64,000 nucleotides of DNA, from the NCBI GenBank assembly GCA_008638375.1, contig CM018043.1, positions 37,151,396-37,215,395 on the forward strand, read 5' to 3'. Origin of the DNA: Nyssa sinensis (lineage: Eukaryota; Streptophyta; Magnoliopsida; Cornales; Nyssaceae). The first letter of the stretch is position 1. Every line of letters starts with the position of its first letter. The notes beneath the pieces are model-generated. The model ran no database searches, was not told where the DNA came from, and worked only from the letters and a program-made list of their open reading frames with translations. Positions 21,957 through 34,014 of this stretch are shown in pieces. Position numbers and translations under genes: made by a program.

Positions 21957-24900
21957 AACTAATCATCCTAGTTAAGTATATAAAATACGGCCATATTATT
22001 ATTATTGAATTGATTTTCATAATCATTTTTCTTATTTGGTTTCAGTTCGTTCTCTTATTTATAATTGTTCAAGATGAAAAAGACTACTATCAGGTACAAC
22101 TATATCAAAAACATCCATTAACAGTGTATAACAAGGGAATGTCCAGAGTTGACTCTAATGATCCAACATATATATAAACAACATATACAATGAATCAAAG
22201 AAGGGTACAAGTACCCTTTACAAATACAATGAATAAGTACCGCAATGTAAAACCAAATACTACTAAAGTCTCCATCCATCTTGTACTACTCTAACAGTTG
22301 TCATTTACCAGTCTAGTACCTACCATTCTCATGAACAACATAGGTGAGTCATAACGCTCAGTAGGATTTTCTAAAACATACAACGGGCAAAAACTAATGC
22401 AAGTTCGAGAAGGACAATCCTTAATATCCAGTATGTAATCACAAGCACAACAAGTATCATCCACAAGATCACAAGTGTAGGTATAACAATCAAGAGAATA
22501 AGGTACCACTCCATGGGGTACAATAGTACAACCTTTATGTTTTGTAAAACATGATATTTGATCTGTAAAGCTGAACTTATTCTAATGAATGAGTTAAACC
22601 ATATATGAACTTTGAAGGAGATGTGTATGTAGTAGTATTTCAAAACATGGAACTTATGTATGTATGTTAGGAGATGAACTATAAATCCATTCTTAGTAAA
22701 GATTGGGCAACTTGGATCTCTTGGTTTCTTGATGTTGATTAAAGTAACTTTAATTATGATTAATCATGGAAAGATATGTATAAATTAATGATGTGTCCAT
22801 GTAATTGTAATCATCCTATATAAGTATGTTTGTATTTGTTAAAGAATGAACTCAATAGGGATTGAAAAGACTCCAAAATAGTAAGTTTAAAATGTCCAGC
22901 GACCAATTCAGTTGACTAGAAACACCCTTAAGTGAATTAAAAATTGGAACAAGTCGACTAAAACTAACAGAAACTGAAGAACCCATAAATCTCGAACTTT
23001 TAGAAGGACTGAATGGAAGAATTAGTTGCTTGGTATCTAGACTCTGTGGACTGCAAGGTCGATTGAAACTCATAGACTCTCAACTTTGCTCTACACTTTG
23101 CTACCCAGACAACATTGTTGTTAAATACCTTATTTACAGTATAATATCATTTTTTATTTAGTTAGGACATTATAATATAAATAAGGAAGTACCTCCCTAT
23201 TTGGAACCAATAAAAATAGTTCCAATGCCTAATTCCTTAAGAAAAAAAAGTTAACTTCTTCTTCTAAGAACAAAATTCTAAAATTTCTGAATATAACTGC
23301 CTTGGGTCATAGCTAATTGGGTGTGTTATCCTATAACTAAAATTATTAAAAATTATTTTTTGACTATTGGATAATTAAGGAACAATTACCGGAACTTTTA
23401 CAAGGCCAATTTTAAGGATTTTAAATAACTAATTTTTAGATCTTACCATGACAGCACATTGGTCAAACCTGTTCAGGAGTCCGAGACCCGATAAGTTTGA
23501 GATATCATCTATTGATATTCTTTATTAATTTTCCATCACCTCTCAAGTCTTTAGAACTCGGACCATGACAACTTCGGCCACAAGACTTTCGATATTTAAA
23601 TAACTATTTAGACACCATATTATAATATTTAAGTTCATAATTCCTGTCTAATTAATTTAAAAAATAATTTAAAACAATGAGCGTAATTTTGTAAGATAGT
23701 TAATTACATTAACTTTTAATTAATTAATTATAACCCAAAAATACTTGAGCATAATTATAAAATACCAACGGTCACTTAAATTTACTTTGCTTTGTCAACT
23801 GAGTCATGCTGTGATGTAAAATGCGACCAAACGTGCAGAAAGAGGCCTAACCTAATTAGTAAAGAGGGTCTAACATTGAATAATGATGATCCCTTGGTAG
23901 CAGCCTCTTAATCAGTAGTGGGCAGTGGGTACTGGCTAGTTAGCTAGGCGCTGTGAAAGAAAGAAAAGTATAAACCTTTTCTGAATGGGATAAAAAGCTT
24001 CTGGGCCTGAAGTCTTTATCTTGTTCTTATAAAACACAACTATGTCTATCACATTCATATAACAACATCACGTGTTTTCTGATCATCTAGTCCATTACAG
24101 TAAAGCCGCCAGCATATATATATATATATATATATGAGCAAGTTGCATTAATGATCATCAGTCCATAATTCATAAATTTCAGTGGATTTTGGAGACTTTT
24201 TGCCATGTAATGTGGCTACGTACGTATGCATGACTTACATCAACTTGGGCAGTTCTTAAATTGCAATGACATGGAATAACAGAAATCCTATCATTTTAAA
24301 ATTTTGTTTTATAATTAATTATGTCTTAATTAATATGATAGTAATTAAGATAAGTTTAAATGAAATAATTCATAAAATTCAAATAAATATAACTTTACTA
24401 TATATTTATAAATTTTATAAAATATTATAATAATCTTAATAGAAAGCCACATCATGTCTTTCATTGCATGAAATATATTCTAATTTATTTACATCCTACC
24501 ATCGTTTGATAAAATAAAATATTTAAAACCAGATACAAATTCAAGTATCTAACTAATACTAAAGAAAATTTAAAATCATTATCCCCTAAAGAAGATGTAC
24601 CATATATAATATCATCCTTTTCATTAAAGTTGGTTAAATATTGAACATAGTTGAAATAATATTTTATTTATTTTTTTATACTTTAAGTGAGATTCAATGT
24701 TTAAAAAGGTAGATATCAACAAATAAAAGACTTTTAAATTTTTATTTTGGTGCTCCTTATGTTAATGTTGTAACTCCGCTGGTGAGTTATAATGTAAAAC
24801 ATTTATATTAATGTCGACTGTAACATTAAGTCAACAAAATAATTATTTTAAGCTCACCTATAAAGACTTTAATTAGAGTCTTATTCAATTATTTGATTAT

Positions 24901-25590
24901 ATTAGAGCTCTATTATTAAAATTTTAGTGAGTATATGCATATCTCTCATTGAAATAATAGTTTGGAGTTTTATTCAACATATGCATTTATCTTATGGGAA
25001 AGGTATTCAATTTTATATTACAATATATATATATATATATATAGATGAAGCGAAAATATTTATAATTTTTTTTTCAATTATTAGAGTTTTATAATATTAA
25101 TATCAAATAAAAAATTTTATATTAAAATTAAAAATAAAAAAATTTCATTTACAATTATCGCTTCAAATTTTTAATTATCTTGAACCAACCTTGATTTATA
25201 TATATTATAAATATAAATATACTACTCACACATAAATTTATATAGGTCCATTCCTTGCATACCATGAATCAAGAAATGTGAAGGCCCATTTGTATTGATG
25301 TGTTTGTATACGCTGCATGCCGTCCATGAAGCATCATCCGAAGCACTTACATGGAGTATTGGCAGATTTCGGAAGTAACATCTATTAATTATCTTGGTCT
25401 TCTGAGTTAGTTGGCTTCCCACTCTCTCTCTCTCTCTTTATCTCTCTCTATATATATATGTTAAACTTTGGACCATTCAATTTTATACCGACAACTTATA
25501 GATATAGATAAGGAAAGCGACCTTACATTGCGACCCAAAAACCCCCCATCCATCTACCACAAAACATGTCGGTTTTCAACATATGATTAA

Positions 25591-25639
<49 letters not shown>

Positions 25640-25995
25640 TATTTTCAAAGGTACATCATTGATTATACACTTCCATCAAATGAAACACAGAAATAATTCA
25701 GTCACTGTCAATCAGACCTAATTAAAGTTTTTGCTAAAGTATTAATTTGACTGAACCTTAATTTTATGTTGTTACAAACACCTAAAAAGTAAAACCAAAC
25801 TTGTAAGGAAAGAAAACACTAAAACCAGACTTCAGCTCAGTGGTATATATGGTTTTGTATTGTTTCACAGGTGTCCTGCCATGACTACATTGATATAATT
25901 GAGACTCTGTGCGCAGAAGTCTTGGGTAGACTATCAAAAAGAGACTAAAAAATAGAATAAAAAATTTTCCCACGTTGGAGAGAAGACATATATAC

Positions 25996-26036
<41 letters not shown>

Positions 26037-26130
26037 TAAGCATGAACTAAAAAGGTAAATTGAACCCGCCGGCATCAACTTGCTGATTTAGAATGGCATT
26101 TCTTATGCTAGTAAGGTATATGCCATGCAT
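21957..26130. other. AT-rich intergenic DNA upstream of the glucanase gene
   Basis: About 4.2 kb, AT-rich, with (AT)n tracts near 24115-24135, 25022-25042 and 25594-25630 and a TA/GA mixed microsatellite near 25990-26035. Two short minus-strand frames (22291-22509, Cys-rich; 22852-23073) match nothing I know and look like repeat debris. Two W-box cores (TTGAC at 25747-25751; its complement at 25707-25711) lie about 0.5 kb before the glucanase start; such cores are common by chance. No other gene seen. Confidence 0.6.
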
Positions 26131-26136
26131 ATATCT

Positions 26137-26146
26137 CTATATAAAG
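26137..26146 (+). promoter_or_regulatory. TATA box of the glucanase gene
   Basis: CTATATAAAG lies about 75 bp before the ATG, giving a predicted short 5' leader of roughly 45-50 bases. It is the best TATA match next to the gene. Confidence 0.7.
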
Positions 26147-26217
26147 AGCTCAAATGGTGGTGCTGAAAATCATAAGGTACATACCCGAAATCTCATTGCT
26201 TTGTGCTGTTGCTCTCC

Positions 26218-26308
26218 ATGGCTACCTTCTCTCAAACTAGTAGTAGTGGTAGTTCTATAATGTCTGCTATGTTTCTCCTTATGGGATTGTCAATGGCAAG
26301 CTTTGATA

Positions 26309-26369
<61 letters not shown>

Positions 26370-26647
26370 GAATTTAGAACATGTAATATTTCAAAACTTC
26401 CACTGCACTGAACTTGAACTACCTACTACCCATGAAAATCGATGAATTAATTTCGTTCGTAATTGCACAACAAATGCCTCAGCCTAGCTCAGACAAATTT
26501 ATTGATATATATTGCTGAGAACTTGTTAGTGATTATAACATAATTTAGAGCCTTGAGTTATACAAGAGATCTTGAGTTCATATCTCCCCATTTATATTTA
26601 TTCCCGTGTTAAGATGTTTGTCCTTTAGATAAATTGGTGGTTTAATT

Positions 26648-26688
<41 letters not shown>

Positions 26689-27729
26689 AATGCAGTTGCA
26701 GAATCAGTAGGTGTCTGTTATGGAATGCTAGGAAACAATCTACCACCAGCATCACAAGTTGTATCTCTCTTCAGATCACAAAACATCAAGCGGATGAGAA
26801 TGTATGACCCGAATCAAGATGCTCTGCAAGCTCTTAGAGGATCAAACATTGAGCTCATGCTGGGTGTGCCAAACTCAGAACTTCAAAGCCTTGCTTCCAG
26901 TCAAGCCAATGCATATGCATGGGTACAAAGAAATGTAAGAAACTACTGGCCAGATGTGAAATTCCGGTACATAGCTGTTGGGAACGAAGTGAGCCCCATT
27001 AACGGTGGCACAGCTTGGCTTGCCCAATTTGTTCTTGTAGCCATGAGCAACGTGCACGACGCAATTGCCTCAGCTGGACTCCATCACCAAATCAAAGTTT
27101 CAACTGCAATTGACTTGACACTACTGGGCAACTCCTACCCTCCATCACAAGGTGCCTTCCGAGGTGATGTTAGGTCATACTTTGATCCAATTATCAACTT
27201 CCTTGTGAACATTCAGGCCCCATTGCTTGCCAATGTGTACCCTTACTTCAGCTATTCTGGTAACCCCAGTGACATATCACTTCCCTATGCTTTGTTCACT
27301 GCCCCATCAGTAGTAATATGGGACGGGCAGCGTGGGTACCAAAACCTTTTCGATGCCATGTTGGATGCACTATATGCTGCCCTGGCGAGGGCTGGAGGGG
27401 ACTCATTGACGGTTGTTGTATCGGAGAGTGGGTGGCCGTCTGCAGGCGCATTTGGAACATCAGATGAAAATGCACGCACCTACATATCGAATTTGATCGG
27501 ACATGTGAAAGGAGGTACCCCGAGGAGGCCTAATAGACCTATAGAAACTTACTTGTTTGCCATGTTTGATGAGAACAACAAGCAGCCTGAGCTGGAGAAA
27601 CACTTTGGACTATTCTTCCCAAATAAGCAGCCAAAGTATCCACTCAATTTTGGTGCACAAGGAGTTTGGGACGTTTCTGCTCACAATAATACATCAGCAG
27701 TACTACTTTCGCTTAGCAGTGATATATAG
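26218..27729 (+). CDS. Glucan endo-1,3-beta-glucosidase, GH17, vacuolar-type
   Basis: Two exons, 26218-26314 and 26696-27729, encode 376 residues. The enzyme cuts internal beta-1,3-glucosyl bonds in callose and fungal walls (PR-2 class). Exon 1 gives a signal peptide with hydrophobic core [10 protein letters not shown]. The mature start has the family motif [12 protein letters not shown]. Predicted acid/base is E130 (AVGNEVSP) and predicted nucleophile E276 ([12 protein letters not shown]). The last 25 residues (352-376, [12 protein letters not shown] then an aliphatic end with an N-glycosylation sequon) resemble the C-terminal propeptide that sends class I beta-1,3-glucanases to the vacuole. 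The single phase-1 intron just after the signal peptide is the family's usual place. Exon 2 has no breaks. Odd points: the donor GTCTCT sits inside a CT repeat, an AT repeat precedes the acceptor, and the 3' end is duplicated downstream. Probably functional; exact class inferred. Confidence 0.93.
26315..26695 (+). other. Intron of the glucanase gene, bounded by microsatellites
   Basis: The 381-bp intron opens with an uninterrupted CT repeat (to about 26364) and closes with a long AT repeat (about 26650-26685) ten bases before the acceptor TGCAG at 26691-26695. Reading through the donor meets a stop just after the CT run, and the joined codon (G plus TT) restores the frame. The GT-AG choice is therefore firm even though the donor is far from GTAAGT. 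Confidence 0.85.
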
Positions 27730-27774
27730 GACTCCTGGTTATGTATCTAAATGGCTTAGATCAACTTGAATAAG

Positions 27775-27805
<31 letters not shown>

Positions 27806-28131
27806 CATGTTTGTACTAGGTCTCAGTATACAAGAGGGGCAACAGTACTACTAAAGGGGATGTGTTAATTTGCAGGTTTCTATGTTCTATATATGTATGC
27901 GTGATTTCTAAATAATTAAAGTGACCTTAATTATATATATCTTTAACCTTCATTCATGTGCAGATCATTTAATTTTCTTCAAAATTATGCAATTAATTAT
28001 GATAATCCCTTTCACGAGAACTACTCATTCTACATTTTACAATAATACATCAGCAGTACGACTTTCGCTTAGCAGTGATATATAGGACTCCTGGTTATGT
28101 ATCTAAATGGCTTAGATCAACTTGAATAAGA

Positions 28132-28165
<34 letters not shown>

Positions 28166-28425
28166 TGTTTGTACTAGGTCTCAATATACAAGACGGGGCA
28201 ACAGTACTACTAAAGGGGATGGGTTAATTTGCAGGTTTCTATGTTCTATATTTTTATGCATGATTTCTAAATAATTAAAGTGACCTTAATTATATATGTT
28301 CGTTTTCGATCTCTTGATTTGTAAATATCTTTAACCTTCATTCATGTGCAGATCATTTAATTTTCTTCAAAATCATGCAATTAATTATGATAATCTCTTT
28401 CACGAGAACTACTCATTCTACATTT
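27683..28425 (+). repeat. Tandem duplication of the glucanase 3' end
   Basis: Unit 1 (27683-28038) starts in the codons for the C-terminal NNTSAV and runs through the stop and 3' flank. Unit 2 (28039-28425) repeats it with few changes plus about 30 extra bases near 28297-28325 and a longer AT tract. Both contain an (AT)n stretch (27778-27806; 28134-28163). The second copy still reads the propeptide end with Leu changed to Arg, and a stop, but has no upstream exon, so it is not a gene. Confidence 0.92.
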
Positions 28426-28426
28426 G

Positions 28427-28538
28427 AAAGTACGTATACGATTAGCAACGAAATGTTCATCGAACATTTCAGGAAATTTGCCTAAAGTACGTATACGATT
28501 AGCAACCAAATGTTCGTCGAACATTTCAGAAAATTTGC

Positions 28539-28540
<2 letters not shown>
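28427..28540. repeat. 57-bp tandem duplication with a palindrome
   Basis: Two units starting AAAGTACGTATACGATTAGC at 28427 and 28484. Each contains a near-perfect inverted repeat around the centre (AAATGTTCGTCGAACATTT in unit 2). An (AT)n tract (28541-28577) follows. Function unknown; it may be part of a worn small transposon. Confidence 0.8.
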
Positions 28541-28577
<37 letters not shown>

Positions 28578-28581
<4 letters not shown>

Positions 28582-29141
28582 GTGGTGTGTTGCTCCATAT
28601 ATATTCATGCATGCGCAACATATATCTCTCCTGTCTCTAAGTTGTTAGGAGCATAACTACCAAATTAGGATAAGTGACAACGTAAGTAAATAACAAAAAA
28701 AATTTAAAATCATATGCATATAAAAAAATACAAAAATTTACGTAATTTATTTCTTAATAAATTGCGTTCAAAACTACTAAATTTTAATATGATCTAAAAA
28801 GAGTTACAAGTAACAATAATGTGTGATTTTTTAATAATAAATATATAAAATTAGAATAATAAAAAAATAATATAAAATACTAAAAATACCTTCAAAAATA
28901 TTTATTAACACTTATCAAAATTTACGCTACTCAATAGGTCAGGCTCAGCCGATGCGTTAATTAGGAGTTGGGTGGTGTTTATGGGATGTGGTTGCCATTG
29001 CATGCCTTAGTGATGCGTGAAGATTACGTAATATTTGTATGCATGGTCTATGTGTCCTTGTTGACTTCTTGTACAGAAAGGAAGAAAATCTTCTGGCAAA
29101 ATCTGATAAATGTTTTCAAATCAAAACAAAAGATGACGAAA
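28578..29141. other. AT-rich spacer, no gene seen
   Basis: Between the AT microsatellite and tRNA-His. Rich in A and T runs, with no coding frame or repeat border recognised. Confidence 0.6.
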
Positions 29142-29213
29142 TGTGGCTGCTGGGATTCGAGCCCAGGTCTCCACGGCCACAACGTGGAATTCTCACCACT
29201 AAACTACAGCCAC
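29142..29213 (-). tRNA. trnH-GUG: tRNA-His (GTG)
   Basis: A 72-nt gene on the minus strand folds into a complete cloverleaf. Acceptor strands are GTGGCTG (5') and CAGCCAC (3') with discriminator A. The D-arm contains TAGTTTAGTGGTGAGA. The anticodon stem CCACG/CGTGG encloses loop TTGTGGC with anticodon GTG. The T-arm CTGGGCTCGAATCCCAG has no mismatch. A-box and B-box promoters are internal. T runs that would stop RNA polymerase III (TTTTGTTTTG) begin about 15 nt after the 3' end. No intron. It matches the nuclear plant tRNA-His pattern; the extra 5' G and the CCA are added after transcription. It stands alone, flanked by AT-rich DNA. Confidence 0.96.
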
Positions 29214-29819
29214 CATTTGCCTTCTAAATTTTAAATATAATACCTTAATGTAAATCCAGTTTGACCCATGGAATTTATAAGCCCTGGCCTTTGCTTGGGA
29301 GGGCAACCTTATCAATCATTCGATTACATGAATCAATATGATTCCTTTTCCATTGGGCCATCAACTCCATCAAACACCCAAAAGGCTAAAATCAGGAATC
29401 ATCTAATTTTGAAATTTTGATTATGGCATATATTTTGAGTATTTGGTAAAAATTATGTAAAAGTAATTTTATATTTTGAATCCTTTCTTTCACCATTTAT
29501 ATTATATATTGGATAATGTAGAAATGATGAACTTAGGTATAACGCTAGTAAAAAGCTAAAAACTATTTAAAAAAATAAGTTTTTTCTAATTTTTTTGAAA
29601 ACTCTATTTTACAAATGAAATTTGGTGGCCAATGTGCAAATAGTAGTTTTTATAAAAAATTGCCAAACAGTTGTATGTTTTGAACAAAAACACGTTTTAA
29701 AGTTCATTAATGTGTTTTATGTTTTGAACAAGAAATTTGGTTTTGAACAATTGTAGATTCCAAATAAACAAATATATTAATATATATTTACACAAATTTT
29801 CCAAATCATAGTTCGGATG
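29214..29819. other. AT-rich spacer, no gene seen
   Basis: Non-coding by inspection, with runs of A and T. Repeats of a TTTTGAACAA word occur near 29670-29755. No gene recognised. Confidence 0.55.
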
Positions 29820-30138
29820 CTAAAACAATTCAGATCAGACGGACCAGGAACAACGAAACAAATACAAATCAAATTAGGAGTGGATTTCTCCAAAGATAGA
29901 AAAAAATGGAGATAAAACAAATCAAATACAGACTACTTCATATCACATAATAGATCAGAGACAAAATAGATTGGGACCATCAAGTTAGATACAAATCAGA
30001 TCGGATAAAACATAGGTCTAATACCAATTGGACCATAGACAAAACAAATTAAGGACACATCAACCAGATACCATATAGATCAAGGATAGATCAGAATGAC
30101 CAACCAGACTTGATATCAAATAATCTAGAAATACTTCG
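29820..30138. repeat. Degenerate AGATCAGAT-type repeat, left part
   Basis: Loose tandem reuse of short words such as ACAGATCAGA, AAATCAGATC and GATACAAATC. The same word set resumes at 51206-52160 on the other side of the Tat element, so the element split one tract. Confidence 0.7.
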
Positions 30139-30846
30139 TGATATGCCATAAAGTGATAGACCAACCTTCACATGACACGTGTACCTACAGAACAGCCGGA
30201 GAACATCCATTCAGAGCAGGTTTGAGCACAAGGCCTTCAGAGCTTATAAATCAGAAGACCGAGCAGCCCTCAGACCATTCCCAGCTCGGGAGGCACCGAA
30301 CCTATTCAGAAGAGGATTCAGAGCTCGTCACCACCTTAAACACCATACTGAGCTAAAGATAAGGAAACAGTATCCAACAAAGAAACTGCCACTTACAGAT
30401 ATCGTTCAAGCTGTAACACCCCGACCTGAATTAAGGGCTATTAAGCCGTTGGTATTAAATTAGTAATCGACCCCTTAAGTGGCGAGGTTGGTTACAACCT
30501 GACGCATGGATTTTTAGTAACAATCTTGAAAACTCAGGACGACTGTACATCACTTTTGTTGCAGTCACCAACTTGTCGGTTCCGTGATAAGTATATTTTC
30601 ACATCAATCGTCGGTCATCAATACAAGTATGAGATTTGGGCATGCATTTCGAGGTATGAAAAATAAGTGTAAAGATATCTACACTTAAGGAAAACAATTA
30701 ATTAATTAAGTATGTGAAATTGATTATTGATTATTAATTAAAATAAATAGAAAATACACCCATCAAGAGTGTATTGTGTGCATGGTCAAGTATATGTATA
30801 ACTATATATACATAAGTATATTCATGGTAGTATATTAAAAGAAATA

Positions 30847-32508
30847 AGGGTAAATTACACTTACCTCCCTTGAGGTTTATTGATATTACACATGTATCCC
30901 TTGTGGTTTGAAAAATTACACTGACCTCCCTTCTACTTTAATGGCAGTATCGAAAACCTCCCCTCCATTAGTCAACCGTTAGTTGACTAAACGGTAAATG
31001 CTGACATCATTTTAATTTTTTTCAAATACCAAATTCACCCCTTATTCCCTCTTTCAACACTCTGTAACTCTTTCTTCTCTCATACATAATATATAAGGAT
31101 ATATATATATATACATATATAAACACACACACACATTGACACACATGCGCACACGCACATATTTATATATATATATATATATATCCTTTCACTTAAACAT
31201 TCTCTATCTAACCCAATAATCCATTAGTTTCTTTCGTTACCAAAATCGGGTTTGTTCCATCCCCAATCTGCTTCGCTCTCTAATTTCCTAGCTTAATGTC
31301 TCAAGATCTCTTTACCTCTCTAATTTCCAAAGCTCAGTGCGGAAATGATCCAACCGAAGATCGTTGCCGAAATATGTTGATCTCTTTCTTGCGGAAAGCT
31401 CTGATCTAATCCATTTGAAGCACGGGTTCTCTGTCTTCAATCTAAAATTTTCGAAGCTCGGCGATGGAGTTGTATAACCCAAAATGCCAAAACCGTAGCA
31501 ACAAACCACTTGCACATTAGACAAGTATCATCATTTAGTAGACATTGCAAGCAATGTGTTGGCCACCGAAGACTTCATCTCCAAACACAAACACGACCGG
31601 ATCAACAAATCTAACCGACTTTGCTATCAATCTTATTACTTGGGTTGAACCAATGTCCAGCAGTGTGAGCAGGCAGTGAAGACGAGAAAACCGCTGTTGA
31701 GCCATGAGACAATATCCAAAAATCATCCGCAGTTGAGGGACCTCCTCTTATCCGAACTCGATGGCTTTTCTCTTTCGCAGAAACAACTAAAATCCCCTAT
31801 CTTCCAACAATAGAATTCTAATCTAAATCCACAATCTTTTCTCACTTTCCTCAACAGTAGACATGCCATCCCCTGCTGTCGCTACTTACACATATATATA
31901 CATAAATTCTTGCTGCACCGACCTGCCCCCCCCCACACACACACACATATATATATATACACGTCTATTTGCTGCACCGCTCCACAAACACACACAGATA
32001 GATATGCACATATATTAATCGGAACACCGTTCGGCTCTGCCCAGATCCATGGCTAGATCCCTACCCAGACCATTGTCCGTTTCGATCAGATATTCTACCC
32101 TCATCTTCGCCATAGAATCTTCGAACCCTCTCACAGATTTTCCTCCCGATCGTTTGGACAACGACAAAATTGGTGGATCATCTTTTTGCTACAAATGCCA
32201 TGTTTGCCGATGACAGAATTTTCGGGTGATGTTTACCGGATATGGACGGCCATGGGTGGTGATGACAACGGCAATTCTGGCCGGTGTTGTTCTGGGTGGG
32301 TAGAGAAAATAAGAGAGAAGGATAAAATTTGTCTGAGGGTAGTTTTGTCATTTATTCATGATTTGTAAGGGTAATTTGGTAAATGGACCAAATTCGTTAA
32401 CGCCGTTTGGAGACAAATTCTGACAGGGGGGACAGTGTTATTTTTGAAACCATAGGGGAGGTTTCTGTAATTGTTAGAAACCTCAGGGGAGGTAAATGTA
32501 ATTATCTC
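30847..32508. mobile_element. Mutator-like (MULE) non-autonomous DNA transposon
   Basis: Inverted ends (left GGGTAAATTACACTTACCTC; right, complement, ATAATTACATTTACCTCCCC) match over about 30 bp with few differences. They are flanked by a perfect 9-bp duplication AAAGAAATA (30838-30846 and 32509-32517), the size typical of Mutator elements. No transposase frame is present. The inside (about 31200-32400) is less AT-rich than its surroundings and could be captured gene sequence, but I cannot identify a source. CA/TA microsatellites occur at 31120-31185 and 31925-31965. It inserted after the solo LTR that holds it. Confidence 0.85.
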
Positions 32509-32654
32509 AAAGAAATAAAGTATATGGGGCATAGAAATTAAGTATATATTATATGTATTTAAAGTGTGAACAGTGTGTTGAGTAAGAAGTGTGTGGCTTC
32601 AAGTGTGATAGAGTGTGAGTATTATATATATTATATGTGTGTAAACATAAATAC

Positions 32655-32692
<38 letters not shown>

Positions 32693-33873
32693 ATAAAAGG
32701 TGGCGTGTGAGATTGGGAAGTCAGAATATATGAGTGCATCAGTGTATATGCAGGCCAAACAGTGAGTGAGCAGTTGAGAGAGGTGTGAGTGTGTGGTGCT
32801 AATATATGATATATATATATATATATATACAAAACCAAAACAAAACACACACACACGGCCACTTAATTGGCCTGCCCGAAAACAGTAAAAACTTGAGCAT
32901 GGATGCTGCCACAAGTTAAGCTAGTGGTTGGGGCAATCAGGAGAGGTGATGATAGTGTTTAGATATAAACATATATACATGATTTTATACACTTGCCCCC
33001 AACACCATTCAATCATACGAAAAGAGAGAGAGGAGTTTCTGAAGGGAATACAGAAGCTCAAGGAAGAGAGAAAAATCAGAAAGGGGAAGGAAGGGATACG
33101 ACTTTTGAGGTAAACCCACAATACACTAAAATTTCTCTCTCTAGGATATGTGCATATATATAATCTGTTTGAGTTTTATTTATACATGAATGATGTTTAG
33201 GGTGTTAGTACATGAGCAAAGCATGAAAATTGGCCACAAAACAGCCCTAAAACACCAAGAATAGGACACAGCCACCATGGTCGACCCCTTGATAGTAGGT
33301 CTGAACCCACCTTGGTTAATCCAATTTTGGTCTATAAGGACTGAAACTAAACCATTCCAAGGTCCTAAAAACAGTAGACCGCGACCCTGAAGCTCAAGAA
33401 ATGAACCCAAAAACATGAGTTGCAGGTCACGACCGAAAACCTAGTTCTTGGTTTTAGACTTCTAAACTCGATTTTGAGAATGAGGGTTGAATCCCCATGT
33501 CATAAGGATCACACAGAACCAAATTCCACCAAAAATGGTGGTAAAATGAGGGTTCACGATCAAGTCACAGATTCGGTTATCCGAGGTTGGATCGAGCGTT
33601 CTAACCAGTTTTAATATTCCATATGAATGAGAAAAGGTTGGCCAAACCTCTAGGATCACGGGACACTTAAAAACAGAGAGAAACATCCCTCTAAAACTCA
33701 CGAAAATGAAGAAGAAGAAAACCATAGAATTAGGGTTACAGTGGTGGAATGGGGAAAACGATAGTGGGTTAACTCGATTTTAAAAGCTCTGACCAAGTTG
33801 ACTCGGACACGTGTTGGAGCGAGAGTAGGGCCACCGCATTAATACAACGACGTCGTTTCGGGGGCCTGGTGTA

Positions 33874-33915
<42 letters not shown>

Positions 33916-33958
33916 AAACAATTTAAGTTTTAAAAAGAAGAAGGAAAACTGGGGTCAG

Positions 33959-34014
33959 TGGGGTTCGAACCCCAGACCTCACGCGCCCCAAACCCCTCCC
34001 TTACCACTCAGCCA
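33959..34014 (-). other. tRNA-like A-box/B-box module inside solo LTR
   Basis: On the minus strand, A-box TGGCTGAGTGG (34004-34014) is followed by a perfect T-arm-like TGGGGTTCGAACCCCA (33959-33974). No acceptor stem or valid anticodon arm was found. It is antisense to the LTR that holds it, as in the other LTRs of this window. Confidence 0.6.

Noticed and set aside
22291..22509. Cys-rich 72-codon minus-strand frame as a small secreted peptide gene
   Set aside because: No signal peptide, no conserved Cys spacing known to me, and no promoter or splice support.
25707..25751. W-box pair as a proven WRKY control site of the glucanase
   Set aside because: Five-base cores are expected by chance in 4 kb; no cluster or extended W-box was found.
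27285..27479. Minus-strand frame inside the glucanase
   Set aside because: Antisense shadow of exon 2.
28039..28100. Second glucanase gene copy downstream
   Set aside because: Only the last codons and 3' flank are duplicated; no catalytic exon.
30139..30463. Plus-strand frames at the left end of the Tat LTR
   Set aside because: The sequence is LTR, repeated at 50651, and the frames are not kept in that copy.
32549..32914. Open frame of about 121 codons on the minus strand
   Set aside because: Built mostly from TA/GT microsatellite translation (runs of His-Thr and Ile-Tyr).
33959..34014. Possible functional tRNA gene on the minus strand
   Set aside because: A-box and T-arm are good, but no acceptor stem and no valid anticodon arm can be drawn. 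It lies within an LTR; recorded as a tRNA-like module instead.
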